From NCBI RefSeq assembly GCF_016598615.1, contig NZ_CP066831.1, positions 9,672,001 to 9,736,000 of the forward strand: 64,000 nt of DNA, in the 5' to 3' direction. Positions 48,208-56,653 of the stretch are shown here, one piece after another (the first letter of the stretch is position 1; the number at the start of each line of letters is the position of its first letter). The notes below the pieces were generated by a model. That model did no database searches and was not told the DNA's origin. It saw nothing but the letters and a program-made list of their open reading frames with translations. The position numbers and the translations under genes were made by a program. This DNA comes from Streptomyces liliifuscus. GTDB taxonomy: Bacteria > Actinomycetota > Actinomycetes > Streptomycetales > Streptomycetaceae.

Positions 48208-50339
48208 CCACCCGCACAGAGAAGCAAGAGGACACCGTGTCCACGACTACTCCCACCCGGGCGCCGCACAGCGATGTGCCGACCGGTCACAAGGACGAAG
48301 GACGCGTCGGCGCGGGTCTGTTCGACCCGAAGCAGCTGCTGAAGTCGCTGCCGGACGCCTGTCGCAAGCTCGACCCGCGGGTGATGGTCAAGTCCCCCGT
48401 GATGTTCGTGGTGCTGGTGGGCTCGGTCCTGACGACCGTGTTCTCCTTCAAGGACCCGGGCGACTGGTTCGGCTGGGCCATCAGCGCCTGGCTCTGGCTC
48501 ACCGTCATCTTCGCCAACCTGGCGGAGGCGGTGGCCGAGGGCCGCGGCAAGGCGCAGGCCGACACCCTGCGCAAGGCCAAGACCGACACCGTCGCGCGCC
48601 GGCTGTCCAAGGACGGCGGCTCTGAGGAGCAGGTGCCCGGCACAGAACTGCGCGTCGGCGACCTGGTCGTCTGCGAGGCGGGCGACATCATCCCCGGCGA
48701 CGGTGACGTCGTCGAGGGCGTGGCGTCCGTGGACGAGTCGGCCATCACCGGTGAGTCGGCCCCGGTCATCCGCGAGTCCGGCGGCGACCGGTCCGCGGTC
48801 ACCGGCGGTACGAAGGTGCTGTCCGACCGCATCGTCATCAAGATCACGACGAAGCCGGGCGAGACCTTCATCGACCGCATGATCGCCCTGGTCGAGGGCG
48901 CGGCCCGGCAGAAGACGCCCAACGAGATCGCGCTGAACATCCTGCTCGCGTCCCTCACGATCGTCTTCCTGCTGGCCGTCGCCACGCTGCCGCCGTTCGC
49001 GGACTACGCGGGCACGCACCTCACCATGGTCGTGCTGGTGGCCCTCCTTGTCTGTCTGATCCCGACTACGATCGGCGCGCTGCTCTCCGCGATCGGCATC
49101 GCGGGCATGGACCGGCTGGTGCAGCGGAACGTACTCGCCATGTCTGGCAGGGCAGTTGAGGCGGCGGGCGACGTGTCGACCCTCCTCCTCGACAAGACCG
49201 GCACCATCACGCTCGGCAACCGGCAGGCCGCCGAGTTCGTGCCGGTGACCGGCACCGCCGACGCCGCCCTGGCCGACGCCGCCCAGCTCTCCTCGCTGGC
49301 CGACGAGACGCCCGAGGGCCGCTCCGTCGTCGTCCTGGCGAAGGAGAAGTACGGGCTGCGCGAGCGGAGCCGGGGCGAGCTGTCCGGCGCCGAGTGGATC
49401 GCCTTCACCGCCCAGACCCGGATGTCGGGCGTGGACGTCGACGGACGCAAGATCCGCAAGGGCGCGGCCGGTTCGGTCATGGCCTGGGTCCGGGAGCGCG
49501 GCGGCGAGGTGTCCGAGGACGCCGACACCCTGGCCAATCGGATCTCCGAGGCGGGCGGCACCCCACTGCTCGTGGCGATCGAGGACACCGAGGGCGCCCG
49601 GGTGCTGGGCGTCATCCACCTCAAGGACGTCGTCAAGGACGGCATGCGCGAGCGGTTCGACGAGCTGCGGCGCATGGGCATCAAGACCGTCATGATCACC
49701 GGTGACAACCCGCTGACCGCCAAGGCGATCGCGGACGAGGCCGGCGTCGACGACTTCCTCGCGGAGGCCACTCCCGAGGACAAGATGGCCCTCATCAAGC
49801 GGGAGCAGGCGGGCGGCAAACTCGTTGCGATGACAGGCGACGGCACGAACGACGCCCCCGCGCTGGCCCAGGCGGACGTCGGCGTGGCGATGAACACGGG
49901 TACGTCGGCCGCGAAGGAGGCCGGCAACATGGTCGACCTCGACTCCAACCCGACCAAGCTCATCGAGATCGTCGAGATCGGCAAGCAACTCCTCATCACC
50001 CGGGGCGCGTTGACGACGTTCTCCATCGCCAACGACGTCGCGAAGTACTTCGCGATCATCCCGGCGCTGTTCGCGGCGGTCTACCCGGGCCTGGACAAGC
50101 TCAACATCATGCAGCTGTCCTCGCCCGACTCCGCGATCCTGTCCGCGGTCATCTTCAACGCGCTGATCATCATCGCGCTCGTGCCGCTCGCACTGCGGGG
50201 CGTGCAGTACCGGCCGGTGAGCGCGGACAGGCTGCTGCGGCGCAATCTCGGGATCTACGGGCTGGGCGGGCTGATCGCGCCCTTCATCGGAATCAAGATC
50301 ATCGACCTGATCATCTCCCTCATCCCCGGAATCGGCTGA
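48204..50339 (+). CDS. kdpB: KdpB, catalytic P-type ATPase subunit
   Basis: The 711-residue ATP-hydrolysing subunit. P-type motifs in order: SAITGESAPV near 179 (actuator), VCLIPTTIGALLSAIGIAGM near 285, LLLDKTGTITLGN with the phosphorylated Asp near 329, KGAAGSVMAW in the nucleotide domain, VMITGDNPLTAKAIADEAG near 498, and MTGDGTNDAPALAQADVGVAM near 543. The membrane Asp/Lys helix FSIANDVAKYFAIIPALF that couples to KdpA is present. The start overlaps kdpA. The N-terminus is about 40 residues longer and basic/polar compared with E. coli-type KdpB. Confidence 0.98.
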   Translation: MTTRTEKQEDTVSTTTPTRAPHSDVPTGHKDEGRVGAGLFDPKQLLKSLPDACRKLDPRVMVKSPVMFVVLVGSVLTTVFSFKDPGDWFGWAISAWLWLTVIFANLAEAVAEGRGKAQADTLRKAKTDTVARRLSKDGGSEEQVPGTELRVGDLVVCEAGDIIPGDGDVVEGVASVDESAITGESAPVIRESGGDRSAVTGGTKVLSDRIVIKITTKPGETFIDRMIALVEGAARQKTPNEIALNILLASLTIVFLLAVATLPPFADYAGTHLTMVVLVALLVCLIPTTIGALLSAIGIAGMDRLVQRNVLAMSGRAVEAAGDVSTLLLDKTGTITLGNRQAAEFVPVTGTADAALADAAQLSSLADETPEGRSVVVLAKEKYGLRERSRGELSGAEWIAFTAQTRMSGVDVDGRKIRKGAAGSVMAWVRERGGEVSEDADTLANRISEAGGTPLLVAIEDTEGARVLGVIHLKDVVKDGMRERFDELRRMGIKTVMITGDNPLTAKAIADEAGVDDFLAEATPEDKMALIKREQAGGKLVAMTGDGTNDAPALAQADVGVAMNTGTSAAKEAGNMVDLDSNPTKLIEIVEIGKQLLITRGALTTFSIANDVAKYFAIIPALFAAVYPGLDKLNIMQLSSPDSAILSAVIFNALIIIALVPLALRGVQYRPVSADRLLRRNLGIYGLGGLIAPFIGIKIIDLIISLIPGIG

Positions 50340-50345
50340 TCGGCT

Positions 50346-51056
50346 ATGAACAACTCGGTATCCAACACTGCCCGGTTGCTCTGGGCCGGCCTGCGCGCGC
50401 TTCTCGTCCTGACGGTGGTGACGGGCATCATCTACCCGCTGGCCATCACCGGCGTGGCCCAGGGCCTCTTCAACGACAAGGCGAACGGCTCGGAGATCAA
50501 GGCGGACGGCAAGGTCGTCGGCTCCTCGCTCATCGGCCAGGCGTACAACCTGCCGCTGAAGAAGGGCCAGGAGACCCCGGAGCCCAACCTGAAGTGGTTC
50601 CAGGGCCGCCCGCAGAACGGCCTGGGCACCAACAGCGTCAACACCCAGTACAAGCTGATCCTGTCCGGCGCCACCAACCGCTCCGGTGACAACGGCGCGG
50701 TCGACGGTGCCTGCCCGAAGGACCCGGCGAAGGCGGAGGAAGCCACCCTCTGCCAGTGGGTCGTCGCCGCCAAGGACGCCGTCGTCAAGGACAACTCCGT
50801 GAACGGCTACACGGTCAAGAGCGTGCCGCCCGACGCGGTCACCTCCTCCGGCTCGGGCCTCGACCCGGACATCTCCCCGGCGTACGCCGACATCCAGGTC
50901 CACCGGGTCGCGGAGAAGAACGGGCTGTCCGTCGACCAGGTCCAGAAGCTGGTCGACGACCACACCGACGGCCGTGCGCTCGGCTTCATCGGAGAGCCCA
51001 CGGTCAACGTCCTCCAACTCAACATCGCGCTCAAGGAACTCGTGGCGAAGAGCTGA
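50346..51056 (+). CDS. kdpC: KdpC subunit of the K+-transporting ATPase
   Basis: A 236-residue single-span protein. The N-terminal helix LRALLVLTVVTGIIYPLAITGVAQ is the KdpC anchor. The outer domain has GSSLIGQAYNLPLKKGQETPEPNLKWFQGRP-like text, with SSGSGLDPDISPAYADIQVHRVAE near 175 and DGRALGFIGEPTVNVLQLNI near 209, both family signatures. It is longer than E. coli KdpC owing to an insertion near 100-140 that includes two cysteines. It starts 6 nt after kdpB. Confidence 0.96.
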   Translation: MNNSVSNTARLLWAGLRALLVLTVVTGIIYPLAITGVAQGLFNDKANGSEIKADGKVVGSSLIGQAYNLPLKKGQETPEPNLKWFQGRPQNGLGTNSVNTQYKLILSGATNRSGDNGAVDGACPKDPAKAEEATLCQWVVAAKDAVVKDNSVNGYTVKSVPPDAVTSSGSGLDPDISPAYADIQVHRVAEKNGLSVDQVQKLVDDHTDGRALGFIGEPTVNVLQLNIALKELVAKS

Positions 51057-51180
51057 TGGCCTTACGCGCACCATGCGGGAGTTGGCGGTCGGGGCGACAC
51101 CCCGTCTCGTCAACTCCCGTGGCCACAAAGCTTGTTCCGTACGACCTCGGCTCTCCGCGAGACAGGAAAGGCGTACACCG

Positions 51181-51864
51181 ATGACCCGGGTACTGGTGGT
51201 GGAGGACGACCCTCAGCTCGTCCGGGCCCTCGTGATCAACCTTCAGGCCCGCAAGTACGGAGTGGACCCGGCACCCGACGGCGCCACCGCGCTCCGCCTC
51301 GCCGCCGCGCGTCAGCCCGATGTGGTCGTCCTCGACCTGGGCCTGCCGGACATGGACGGTGTGGACGTCATCAGGGCCCTGCGCGGCTGGACCCGCGTAC
51401 CGATCCTGGTGCTGTCCGCGCGCCGGGCCTCCGACGAGAAGGTGGCGGCGCTCGACGCGGGCGCCGACGACTACGTCACCAAGCCGTTCAGCATGGACGA
51501 ACTGCTGGCCAGACTGCGGGCCGCCGTCCGCCGGACCAAGACCGCACCGCTCGCCCAGGAAACCGCCATGGTCACGACGGACGACTTCACCATCGACCTG
51601 CTGGCCAAGAAGGCCACCCGGGCCGGACACGACATACGCCTCACGCCGACCGAATGGCATCTGCTGGAGATCCTGGTCACCAGCCCGGGGCGTCTCATCA
51701 CACAGAAGCACCTGCTCCAGGAGGTGTGGGGCGTCTCCCAGAGCAACAAGACCAACTATCTGCGGGTCTACATGGCGCAACTGCGCCGCAAGTTGGAGAC
51801 GGACCCCTCCCACCCCCGCTACCTCATCACGGAGCCGGGCATGGGCTACCGCTTCGAAGGCTGA
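51181..51864 (+). CDS. kdpE: KdpE response regulator
   Basis: A 227-residue OmpR-type regulator that turns on kdp transcription when phosphorylated. The receiver domain has the acidic pair in VLVVEDDPQLVRAL, the phospho-Asp in VVVLDLGLPDMDG near 52, Thr/Ser in ILVLSARRASDEK, and the Lys in YVTKPFSMDELLARLRA near 101. The winged helix contains RLTPTEWHLLEILVTSPGRL near 156 and NKTNYLRVYMAQLRRKLE near 190. AGGAAAGG precedes ATG 51181. It stands 124 bp after kdpC and 90 bp before kdpD, an order different from E. coli where kdpD comes first. Confidence 0.96.
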   Translation: MTRVLVVEDDPQLVRALVINLQARKYGVDPAPDGATALRLAAARQPDVVVLDLGLPDMDGVDVIRALRGWTRVPILVLSARRASDEKVAALDAGADDYVTKPFSMDELLARLRAAVRRTKTAPLAQETAMVTTDDFTIDLLAKKATRAGHDIRLTPTEWHLLEILVTSPGRLITQKHLLQEVWGVSQSNKTNYLRVYMAQLRRKLETDPSHPRYLITEPGMGYRFEG

Positions 51865-51954
51865 AGCGCCGCCTCGGACACCCGCCGCCTGTACCCCGAC
51901 ACACCCGCCCCGGCACCCCAACACCCCCGCCCGTAGAGACGAAGAGACGAGAAG

Positions 51955-54498
51955 ATGGCACGCGGCAAGCTTCGGATCTACCTCGGTGCGGCGCCGGGCG
52001 TCGGCAAGACGTACGCGATGCTCTCCGAGGCACACCGACGTGTCGAGCGGGGCACCGACTGCGTGGTCGCGTTCGTGGAGCACCACAACCGGCCGCGTAC
52101 GGAGGTGATGCTGCACGGCCTTGAGCAGACACCCCGCAGGGAACTGGAGTACCGGGGCACGGTCTTCACCGAGATGGACGTGGACGCGGTGCTCACGCGG
52201 CACCCGCAGGTGGCCCTCGTCGACGAGCTGCCCCACACCAACATCCCCGGCTCGCGCAACACCAAGCGCTGGCAGGACGTCGAGGAACTCCTCGCCGCCG
52301 GCATCGACGTGATCACGACGGTCAACATCCAGCACCTGGAGTCGCTGGGCGACGTCGTCGAGTCCATCACCGGCGTACGGCAGCAGGAGACCGTCCCGGA
52401 CGAGGTCGTGCGCCGGGCCGACCAGATCGAGCTGGTCGACATGTCTCCGCAGGCGCTGCGCCGCCGGATGGCGCACGGCAACATCTACAAGCCGGACAAG
52501 GTCGACGCGGCCCTGTCCAACTACTTCCGCCCCGGCAACCTGACCGCATTGCGCGAGCTGGCGCTGTTGTGGGTGGCGGACCGGGTCGACGAATACCTGA
52601 CCGAGTACCGCAACGAGCACCGGGTCTCGAAGATCTGGGGCTCCCGCGAGCGGATCGTCGTCGGCCTGACCGGCGGACCCGAGGGCCGTACGCTGATCCG
52701 CCGCGCCGCCCGGCTGGCGGAGAAGGGCGCCGGCGGCGAGGTGCTGGCCGTCTACATCGCCCGCAGTGACGGCCTGACGTCCGCCTCCCCGAAGGAACTC
52801 GCCGTCCAGCGCACCCTCGTGGAGGACCTGGGCGGCACCTTCCACCACGTCATAGGCGAAGACATACCGACGGCCCTCCTGGACTTCGCGCGCGGGGTGA
52901 ACGCCACCCAGATAGTCCTCGGAGTGTCCCGCCGCAAGGGATGGCAGTACGTCTTCGGACCGGGCGTCGGAGCCACGGTGGCCCGGGAGTCGGGGCCCGA
53001 CCTCGACGTCCACCTGATCACCCACGACGAGGCGGGCAAGGGGCGCGGTCTGCCCGTCGCCCGCAGCGCGCGCCTCGGCCGGTCCCGGGTCATCTGGGGC
53101 TGGCTGGTCGGTGTGGTCGGCCCAGCCCTCCTCACGCTGCTGCTCACCGGCGTCACGCCCTCGGTCGGCCTGGCCAACGACATGCTGCTGTTCCTGACGC
53201 TCACGGTGGCCGCGGCCCTGCTCGGCGGCCTCTACCCGGCGCTGGCCTCGGCCGTGGTGGGCTCCCTGCTGCTGAACTGGTACTTCACCCCGCCCGTCCA
53301 CACCCTGACGATCGCCGACCCCAAGAACATCGTCGCCATCGCCATCTTCGTGGGTGTCGCCGTGTCGGTCGCCTCCGTGGTGGACCTCGCGGCCCGGCGT
53401 ACGCATCAGGCGGCCCGGCTGCGGGCCGAGTCGGAGATCCTCTCGGTCCTGGCCGGCAGCGTGCTGCGCGGGGAGACCAGCCTGGAGGCGCTGCTGGAGC
53501 GGGTCCGGGAGACGTTCGGCATGGAGTCCGTGGCCCTGCTGGAACGGGCCAGTGACGTCGAGCCGTGGACCTGCGCGGGCAGTGTGGGCCCGCGGCCCTG
53601 TCAGAGCCCCGAGAACGCGGACGTCGACATGCCGGTCGGCGACCACATGGCCCTCGCGCTGTCGGGGCGGATGCTGCCGGCGGAGGACCGGCGGGTGCTC
53701 GCCGCGTTCGCCGCGCAGGCCGCGGTGGTCCTGGACCGCCAGCGGCTCCAGTCCCAGGCCGACCAGTCACGCGCGCTGGCCGAGGGCAACCGCATCCGCA
53801 CCGCCCTCCTCGCAGCCGTCAGCCATGATCTGCGCACCCCCCTCGCGGGCATCAAGGCCGCGGTCTCCTCGCTCCGTTCGGAGGACGTGGCCTGGTCCGA
53901 GGAGGACCAGGCGGAACTGCTCGAAGGCATCGAGGAGGGCGCGGACCGCCTGGACAACCTCGTGGGCAATCTGCTGGACATGTCCCGGCTCCAGACCGGC
54001 ACGGTCACGCCGCTGATCCGCGAGATCGACCTCGACGAGGTCGTCCCGATGGCGCTCGGCGGAGTCCCCGAGGACAGCGTGGAACTGGACATCCCCGAGA
54101 CGCTGCCCATGGTCGCCGTCGACCCCGGCCTGCTGGAGCGGTCGGTCGCCAACCTCGTCGAGAACGCGGTGAAGTACAGCCCCGCCGAGGAGCGGGTCCT
54201 GGTGTCGGCGAGCGCCATGGCCGATCGCGTCGAGGTCCGGGTGGTGGACCGCGGCCCGGGCGTTCCGGACACGGCCAAGGACCGCATCTTCGAGCCCTTC
54301 CAGCGGTACGGAGACGCCCCGCGCGGCGCCGGAGTGGGCCTCGGTCTCGCGGTCGCCCGGGGCTTCGCCGAGGCGATGCGCGGCACCCTCACCGCCGAGG
54401 ACACCCCCGGCGGCGGCCTCACCATGGTCCTCACCCTCCCGGCAGCGTCCGGCGCCCACCCGGTCCGCCCGGACCTCCCGGCGACCGCCACGTCCTAG
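51955..54498 (+). CDS. kdpD: KdpD sensor histidine kinase
   Basis: An 847-residue partner of KdpE. Order: ATP-binding KdpD domain with GAAPGVGKTYAML near 12-24 and DELPHTNIPGS; a USP-like domain (IVVGLTGGPEGRTLIRRAARL, IVLGVSRRKGWQYVFGPG); four membrane helices near 385-480; a GAF domain (LLERVRETFGMESVALLERA); HisKA with VSHDLRTPLAGIKAAVSSLR near 622; and HATPase with NLVENAVKYSPAEE and GAGVGLGLAVARG. All catalytic motifs are intact. It has no N-terminal extension, unlike the orphan copy 11 kb upstream, and is about 60% similar to it by eye. Confidence 0.96.
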   Translation: MARGKLRIYLGAAPGVGKTYAMLSEAHRRVERGTDCVVAFVEHHNRPRTEVMLHGLEQTPRRELEYRGTVFTEMDVDAVLTRHPQVALVDELPHTNIPGSRNTKRWQDVEELLAAGIDVITTVNIQHLESLGDVVESITGVRQQETVPDEVVRRADQIELVDMSPQALRRRMAHGNIYKPDKVDAALSNYFRPGNLTALRELALLWVADRVDEYLTEYRNEHRVSKIWGSRERIVVGLTGGPEGRTLIRRAARLAEKGAGGEVLAVYIARSDGLTSASPKELAVQRTLVEDLGGTFHHVIGEDIPTALLDFARGVNATQIVLGVSRRKGWQYVFGPGVGATVARESGPDLDVHLITHDEAGKGRGLPVARSARLGRSRVIWGWLVGVVGPALLTLLLTGVTPSVGLANDMLLFLTLTVAAALLGGLYPALASAVVGSLLLNWYFTPPVHTLTIADPKNIVAIAIFVGVAVSVASVVDLAARRTHQAARLRAESEILSVLAGSVLRGETSLEALLERVRETFGMESVALLERASDVEPWTCAGSVGPRPCQSPENADVDMPVGDHMALALSGRMLPAEDRRVLAAFAAQAAVVLDRQRLQSQADQSRALAEGNRIRTALLAAVSHDLRTPLAGIKAAVSSLRSEDVAWSEEDQAELLEGIEEGADRLDNLVGNLLDMSRLQTGTVTPLIREIDLDEVVPMALGGVPEDSVELDIPETLPMVAVDPGLLERSVANLVENAVKYSPAEERVLVSASAMADRVEVRVVDRGPGVPDTAKDRIFEPFQRYGDAPRGAGVGLGLAVARGFAEAMRGTLTAEDTPGGGLTMVLTLPAASGAHPVRPDLPATATS

Positions 54499-54563
54499 TG
54501 CTCCGGTCGGGGGCACCGATCCCTTTGCACAGCGCACCCCAGAACGAGTGTGACGACTGCCAC

Positions 54564-54587
54564 ACGCCGAAGTTCGAACTTCGGCGT
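54564..54587. promoter_or_regulatory. 24-bp perfect palindrome
   Basis: The stretch is a perfect 24-bp palindrome without spacer, centred on GTTCGAAC, with outer arms ACGCCGAA and TTCGGCGT. It lies 66 bp after kdpD and 93 bp before the small membrane protein gene. Lack of a loop and of a U tract argues against a terminator; an operator for a dimeric regulator is more likely. Confidence 0.7.
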
Positions 54588-54679
54588 CCGCCGCGCATCT
54601 AGTCGGCGTCCGGCCATCGAGTGGCCGCGGGACGCCACTCCTCCGCGGCCATCCACTTCATTCCACCAAGGAACGTTCA

Positions 54680-55054
54680 ATGGGTTATCTGCGCGGATTC
54701 ATCCCCTGGATCGTCTCCGGCGTCGTGTCGTCCTTCGGCTGGCTGGCCGCCACGGTCTGGGGGACCCTGGCGATCCGCCGCCCCTTCACCCTGGGCATCG
54801 CCCGGCGCCGGACACCCCGCGAGTACTGGGACATGCCGGAGTTCATCCGGGTCAACAACCACATCACCACCGCCTGGGGCGCAGGCTTCACCTTCATCGC
54901 GGTCGGCCTGGCCGTGTGCCGTGCGGTCGACGCCCCGGCCTGGGTCGGTATCGCCGCCCATGTCGCCGGCCTCGTCGGACCCGCCGTCTTCACGAAGGTC
55001 CATCCCGCCCGGGCCCAGGCACGGTTGCCGGCCCAGGCGCCGGTCGGATCGTGA
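54680..55054 (+). CDS. Small integral membrane protein of unknown function
   Basis: A 124-residue protein with three likely helices: FIPWIVSGVVSSFGWLAATV at the N-terminus, HITTAWGAGFTFIAVGLAVC near 62, and VGIAAHVAGLVGPAVFTKVH near 88. A polar segment RRRTPREYWDMPEFIRVNNH links the first two. AAGGAAC precedes ATG 54680. It is followed after 133 bp by the carotenoid oxygenase gene and may be co-transcribed with it, with a perfect 24-bp palindrome upstream. No family is recognised. Confidence 0.8.
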   Translation: MGYLRGFIPWIVSGVVSSFGWLAATVWGTLAIRRPFTLGIARRRTPREYWDMPEFIRVNNHITTAWGAGFTFIAVGLAVCRAVDAPAWVGIAAHVAGLVGPAVFTKVHPARAQARLPAQAPVGS

Positions 55055-55187
55055 CCGGAGGAACCGGGCCGGCGAGGCCCGGGCCGCTCAACGACCCTTC
55101 GGCGCAACGGCCTTCACCGGAAGGCCGTCGGTGCACCGCCGCGGACACGAACCAGGACGCGGCCCGCGTCACCACGAGGAGAGCGCG

Positions 55188-56627
55188 ATGACCGACCGGA
55201 CAGCTCTTCCCCTGTACCTCCGGGGCCGCTTCGCCCCGGTCCCCGAGGAACACAGCACGGCCGATCTCACCGTTCGGGGCTCCCTGCCGACCGACCTGGA
55301 CGGCCGCTATCTGCGCAACGGCCCCAACCCGATGCCCGGCCAGGACAACGGGCACTGGTTCACCGGTCACGGCATGCTCCACGGCATCCGGCTGCGGGGC
55401 GGACGCGCCGAGTGGTACCGCAACCGGTGGATCCGTACACGGAAGCTGGAGGGACATCCGTTCATCCGCGGCAACGCCACCATCGACCTCACCGTGACGC
55501 CCGCCAACACCCACGTGATCCGGCACGCCGACACAGTGCTGGCGCTGTGCGAGGTGGGCCTGCCCTACTGGGTCTCTCCCTCACTGGAGACCGTCGGACC
55601 GTACGACTTCGGCGGGCGGCTGACCACCGCGATGACCGCCCACCCCAAGGAGGACCCGGTCACCGGCGAACTGCACCTGTTCGGGACCGGTTGCGCCCCG
55701 CCCCACCTCACCTACCACCGGGTCACCGCGGAGGGGATGTTGCTCGACAGCCGGCGGATCGACGTGCCGGGCCCGACGATGATGCACGACTTCGCCATCA
55801 CCGAGCACCACGTCCTGTGGATGGATCTGCCCGTCGTCTTCGACCCCGCCTTCGCCGGGCGCGGCGGCATGCCCTACCAGTGGGACGAGGGGTACGGCGC
55901 GCGGCTCGGGGTCATGTCCCGCACACCCGGCAGCACGGACGTGAGGTGGTACGACGTCGACCCCTGCTACGTCTTCCACGTCGGCAACGCCTACGAGGAC
56001 CCGCGGGGGCGCATCGTGCTGGACGCGGTGCGCTACGACCACGCCGGCTTCCGGGACGCCTGGACGGACCTCGGCGGACCCGCGGGCCCCGGTGGTCCGG
56101 CGGGTGCGATGGAGCCGGGCCGTTCCCAGTCCCTCGCCGTGCTGCACCGCTGGACACTGGACCCGGCCACCGGCCACGTCACCGAATCCCAACTGGACGA
56201 CCGCGCGGCCGAGTTCCCCACGCACAACCAGACCCTCACCGGACGCCCGAACCGATACCTGTACACCGTCTCCGGTCACGGCATCGCCAAGCACGACCTG
56301 ACCCGCCACACGAGTCACGCCTACGAAACGCCCGGCAGCCGTCACGCCGGGGAGGCGGTCTTCGTACCGGCGGCGGACGGCGGGGGCGAGGACGAGGGCT
56401 GGCTCCTGTCGCTCGTCTCGAACGACGACGGCCTGGCGGGGGAACTGCTCGTCCTCGACGCCACGGACCTCTCCGTCCAGGCCGTGGTGGAACTGCCGTA
56501 CCCCGTCCCGGTCGGCTTCCACGGAAGCTGGCTGCCGGACCTCGAAATTTTGCCCAAGTCCCACCCCGCGCACAGTGCCGAGTGGGAAAAATGGGACCCC
56601 GTCGCCCAGGCACCACACGGATCGTGA
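55188..56627 (+). CDS. Carotenoid cleavage oxygenase
   Basis: A 479-residue non-haem iron oxygenase of the RPE65/carotenoid oxygenase family. N-terminal GRYLRNGPNPMPGQDNGHWF near 38 and TGHGMLHGIRLRGGRA near 57 are family signatures. The four iron-binding histidines fall in TAMTAHPKEDPVTGELHLFG (near 152), PTMMHDFAITEHH (near 200), CYVFHVGNAYED (near 263) and VGFHGSWLP (near 444). It should cut a carotenoid or stilbene double bond. GAGGAG precedes the ATG. No carotenoid biosynthesis gene is in the window. A sigma factor starts 26 bp after its stop. Confidence 0.93.
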   Translation: MTDRTALPLYLRGRFAPVPEEHSTADLTVRGSLPTDLDGRYLRNGPNPMPGQDNGHWFTGHGMLHGIRLRGGRAEWYRNRWIRTRKLEGHPFIRGNATIDLTVTPANTHVIRHADTVLALCEVGLPYWVSPSLETVGPYDFGGRLTTAMTAHPKEDPVTGELHLFGTGCAPPHLTYHRVTAEGMLLDSRRIDVPGPTMMHDFAITEHHVLWMDLPVVFDPAFAGRGGMPYQWDEGYGARLGVMSRTPGSTDVRWYDVDPCYVFHVGNAYEDPRGRIVLDAVRYDHAGFRDAWTDLGGPAGPGGPAGAMEPGRSQSLAVLHRWTLDPATGHVTESQLDDRAAEFPTHNQTLTGRPNRYLYTVSGHGIAKHDLTRHTSHAYETPGSRHAGEAVFVPAADGGGEDEGWLLSLVSNDDGLAGELLVLDATDLSVQAVVELPYPVPVGFHGSWLPDLEILPKSHPAHSAEWEKWDPVAQAPHGS

Positions 56628-56653
56628 TTCGTCCGCACGGAGGCGTTCAGCTC

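Noticed and set aside
48156..51128. 990-residue minus-strand ORF opposite kdpB and kdpC
   Set aside because: Entirely antisense to well-identified kdp genes, composition of a shadow frame (Arg, Gly, Asp, Val-rich), no motif.
51031..53646. 871-residue minus-strand ORF opposite kdpE and kdpD
   Set aside because: Antisense shadow of two genes with complete motifs.
54564..54587. Terminator for kdpD
   Set aside because: The palindrome has no loop and no following U tract, so a stable RNA hairpin would be strained; a protein-binding site fits better.
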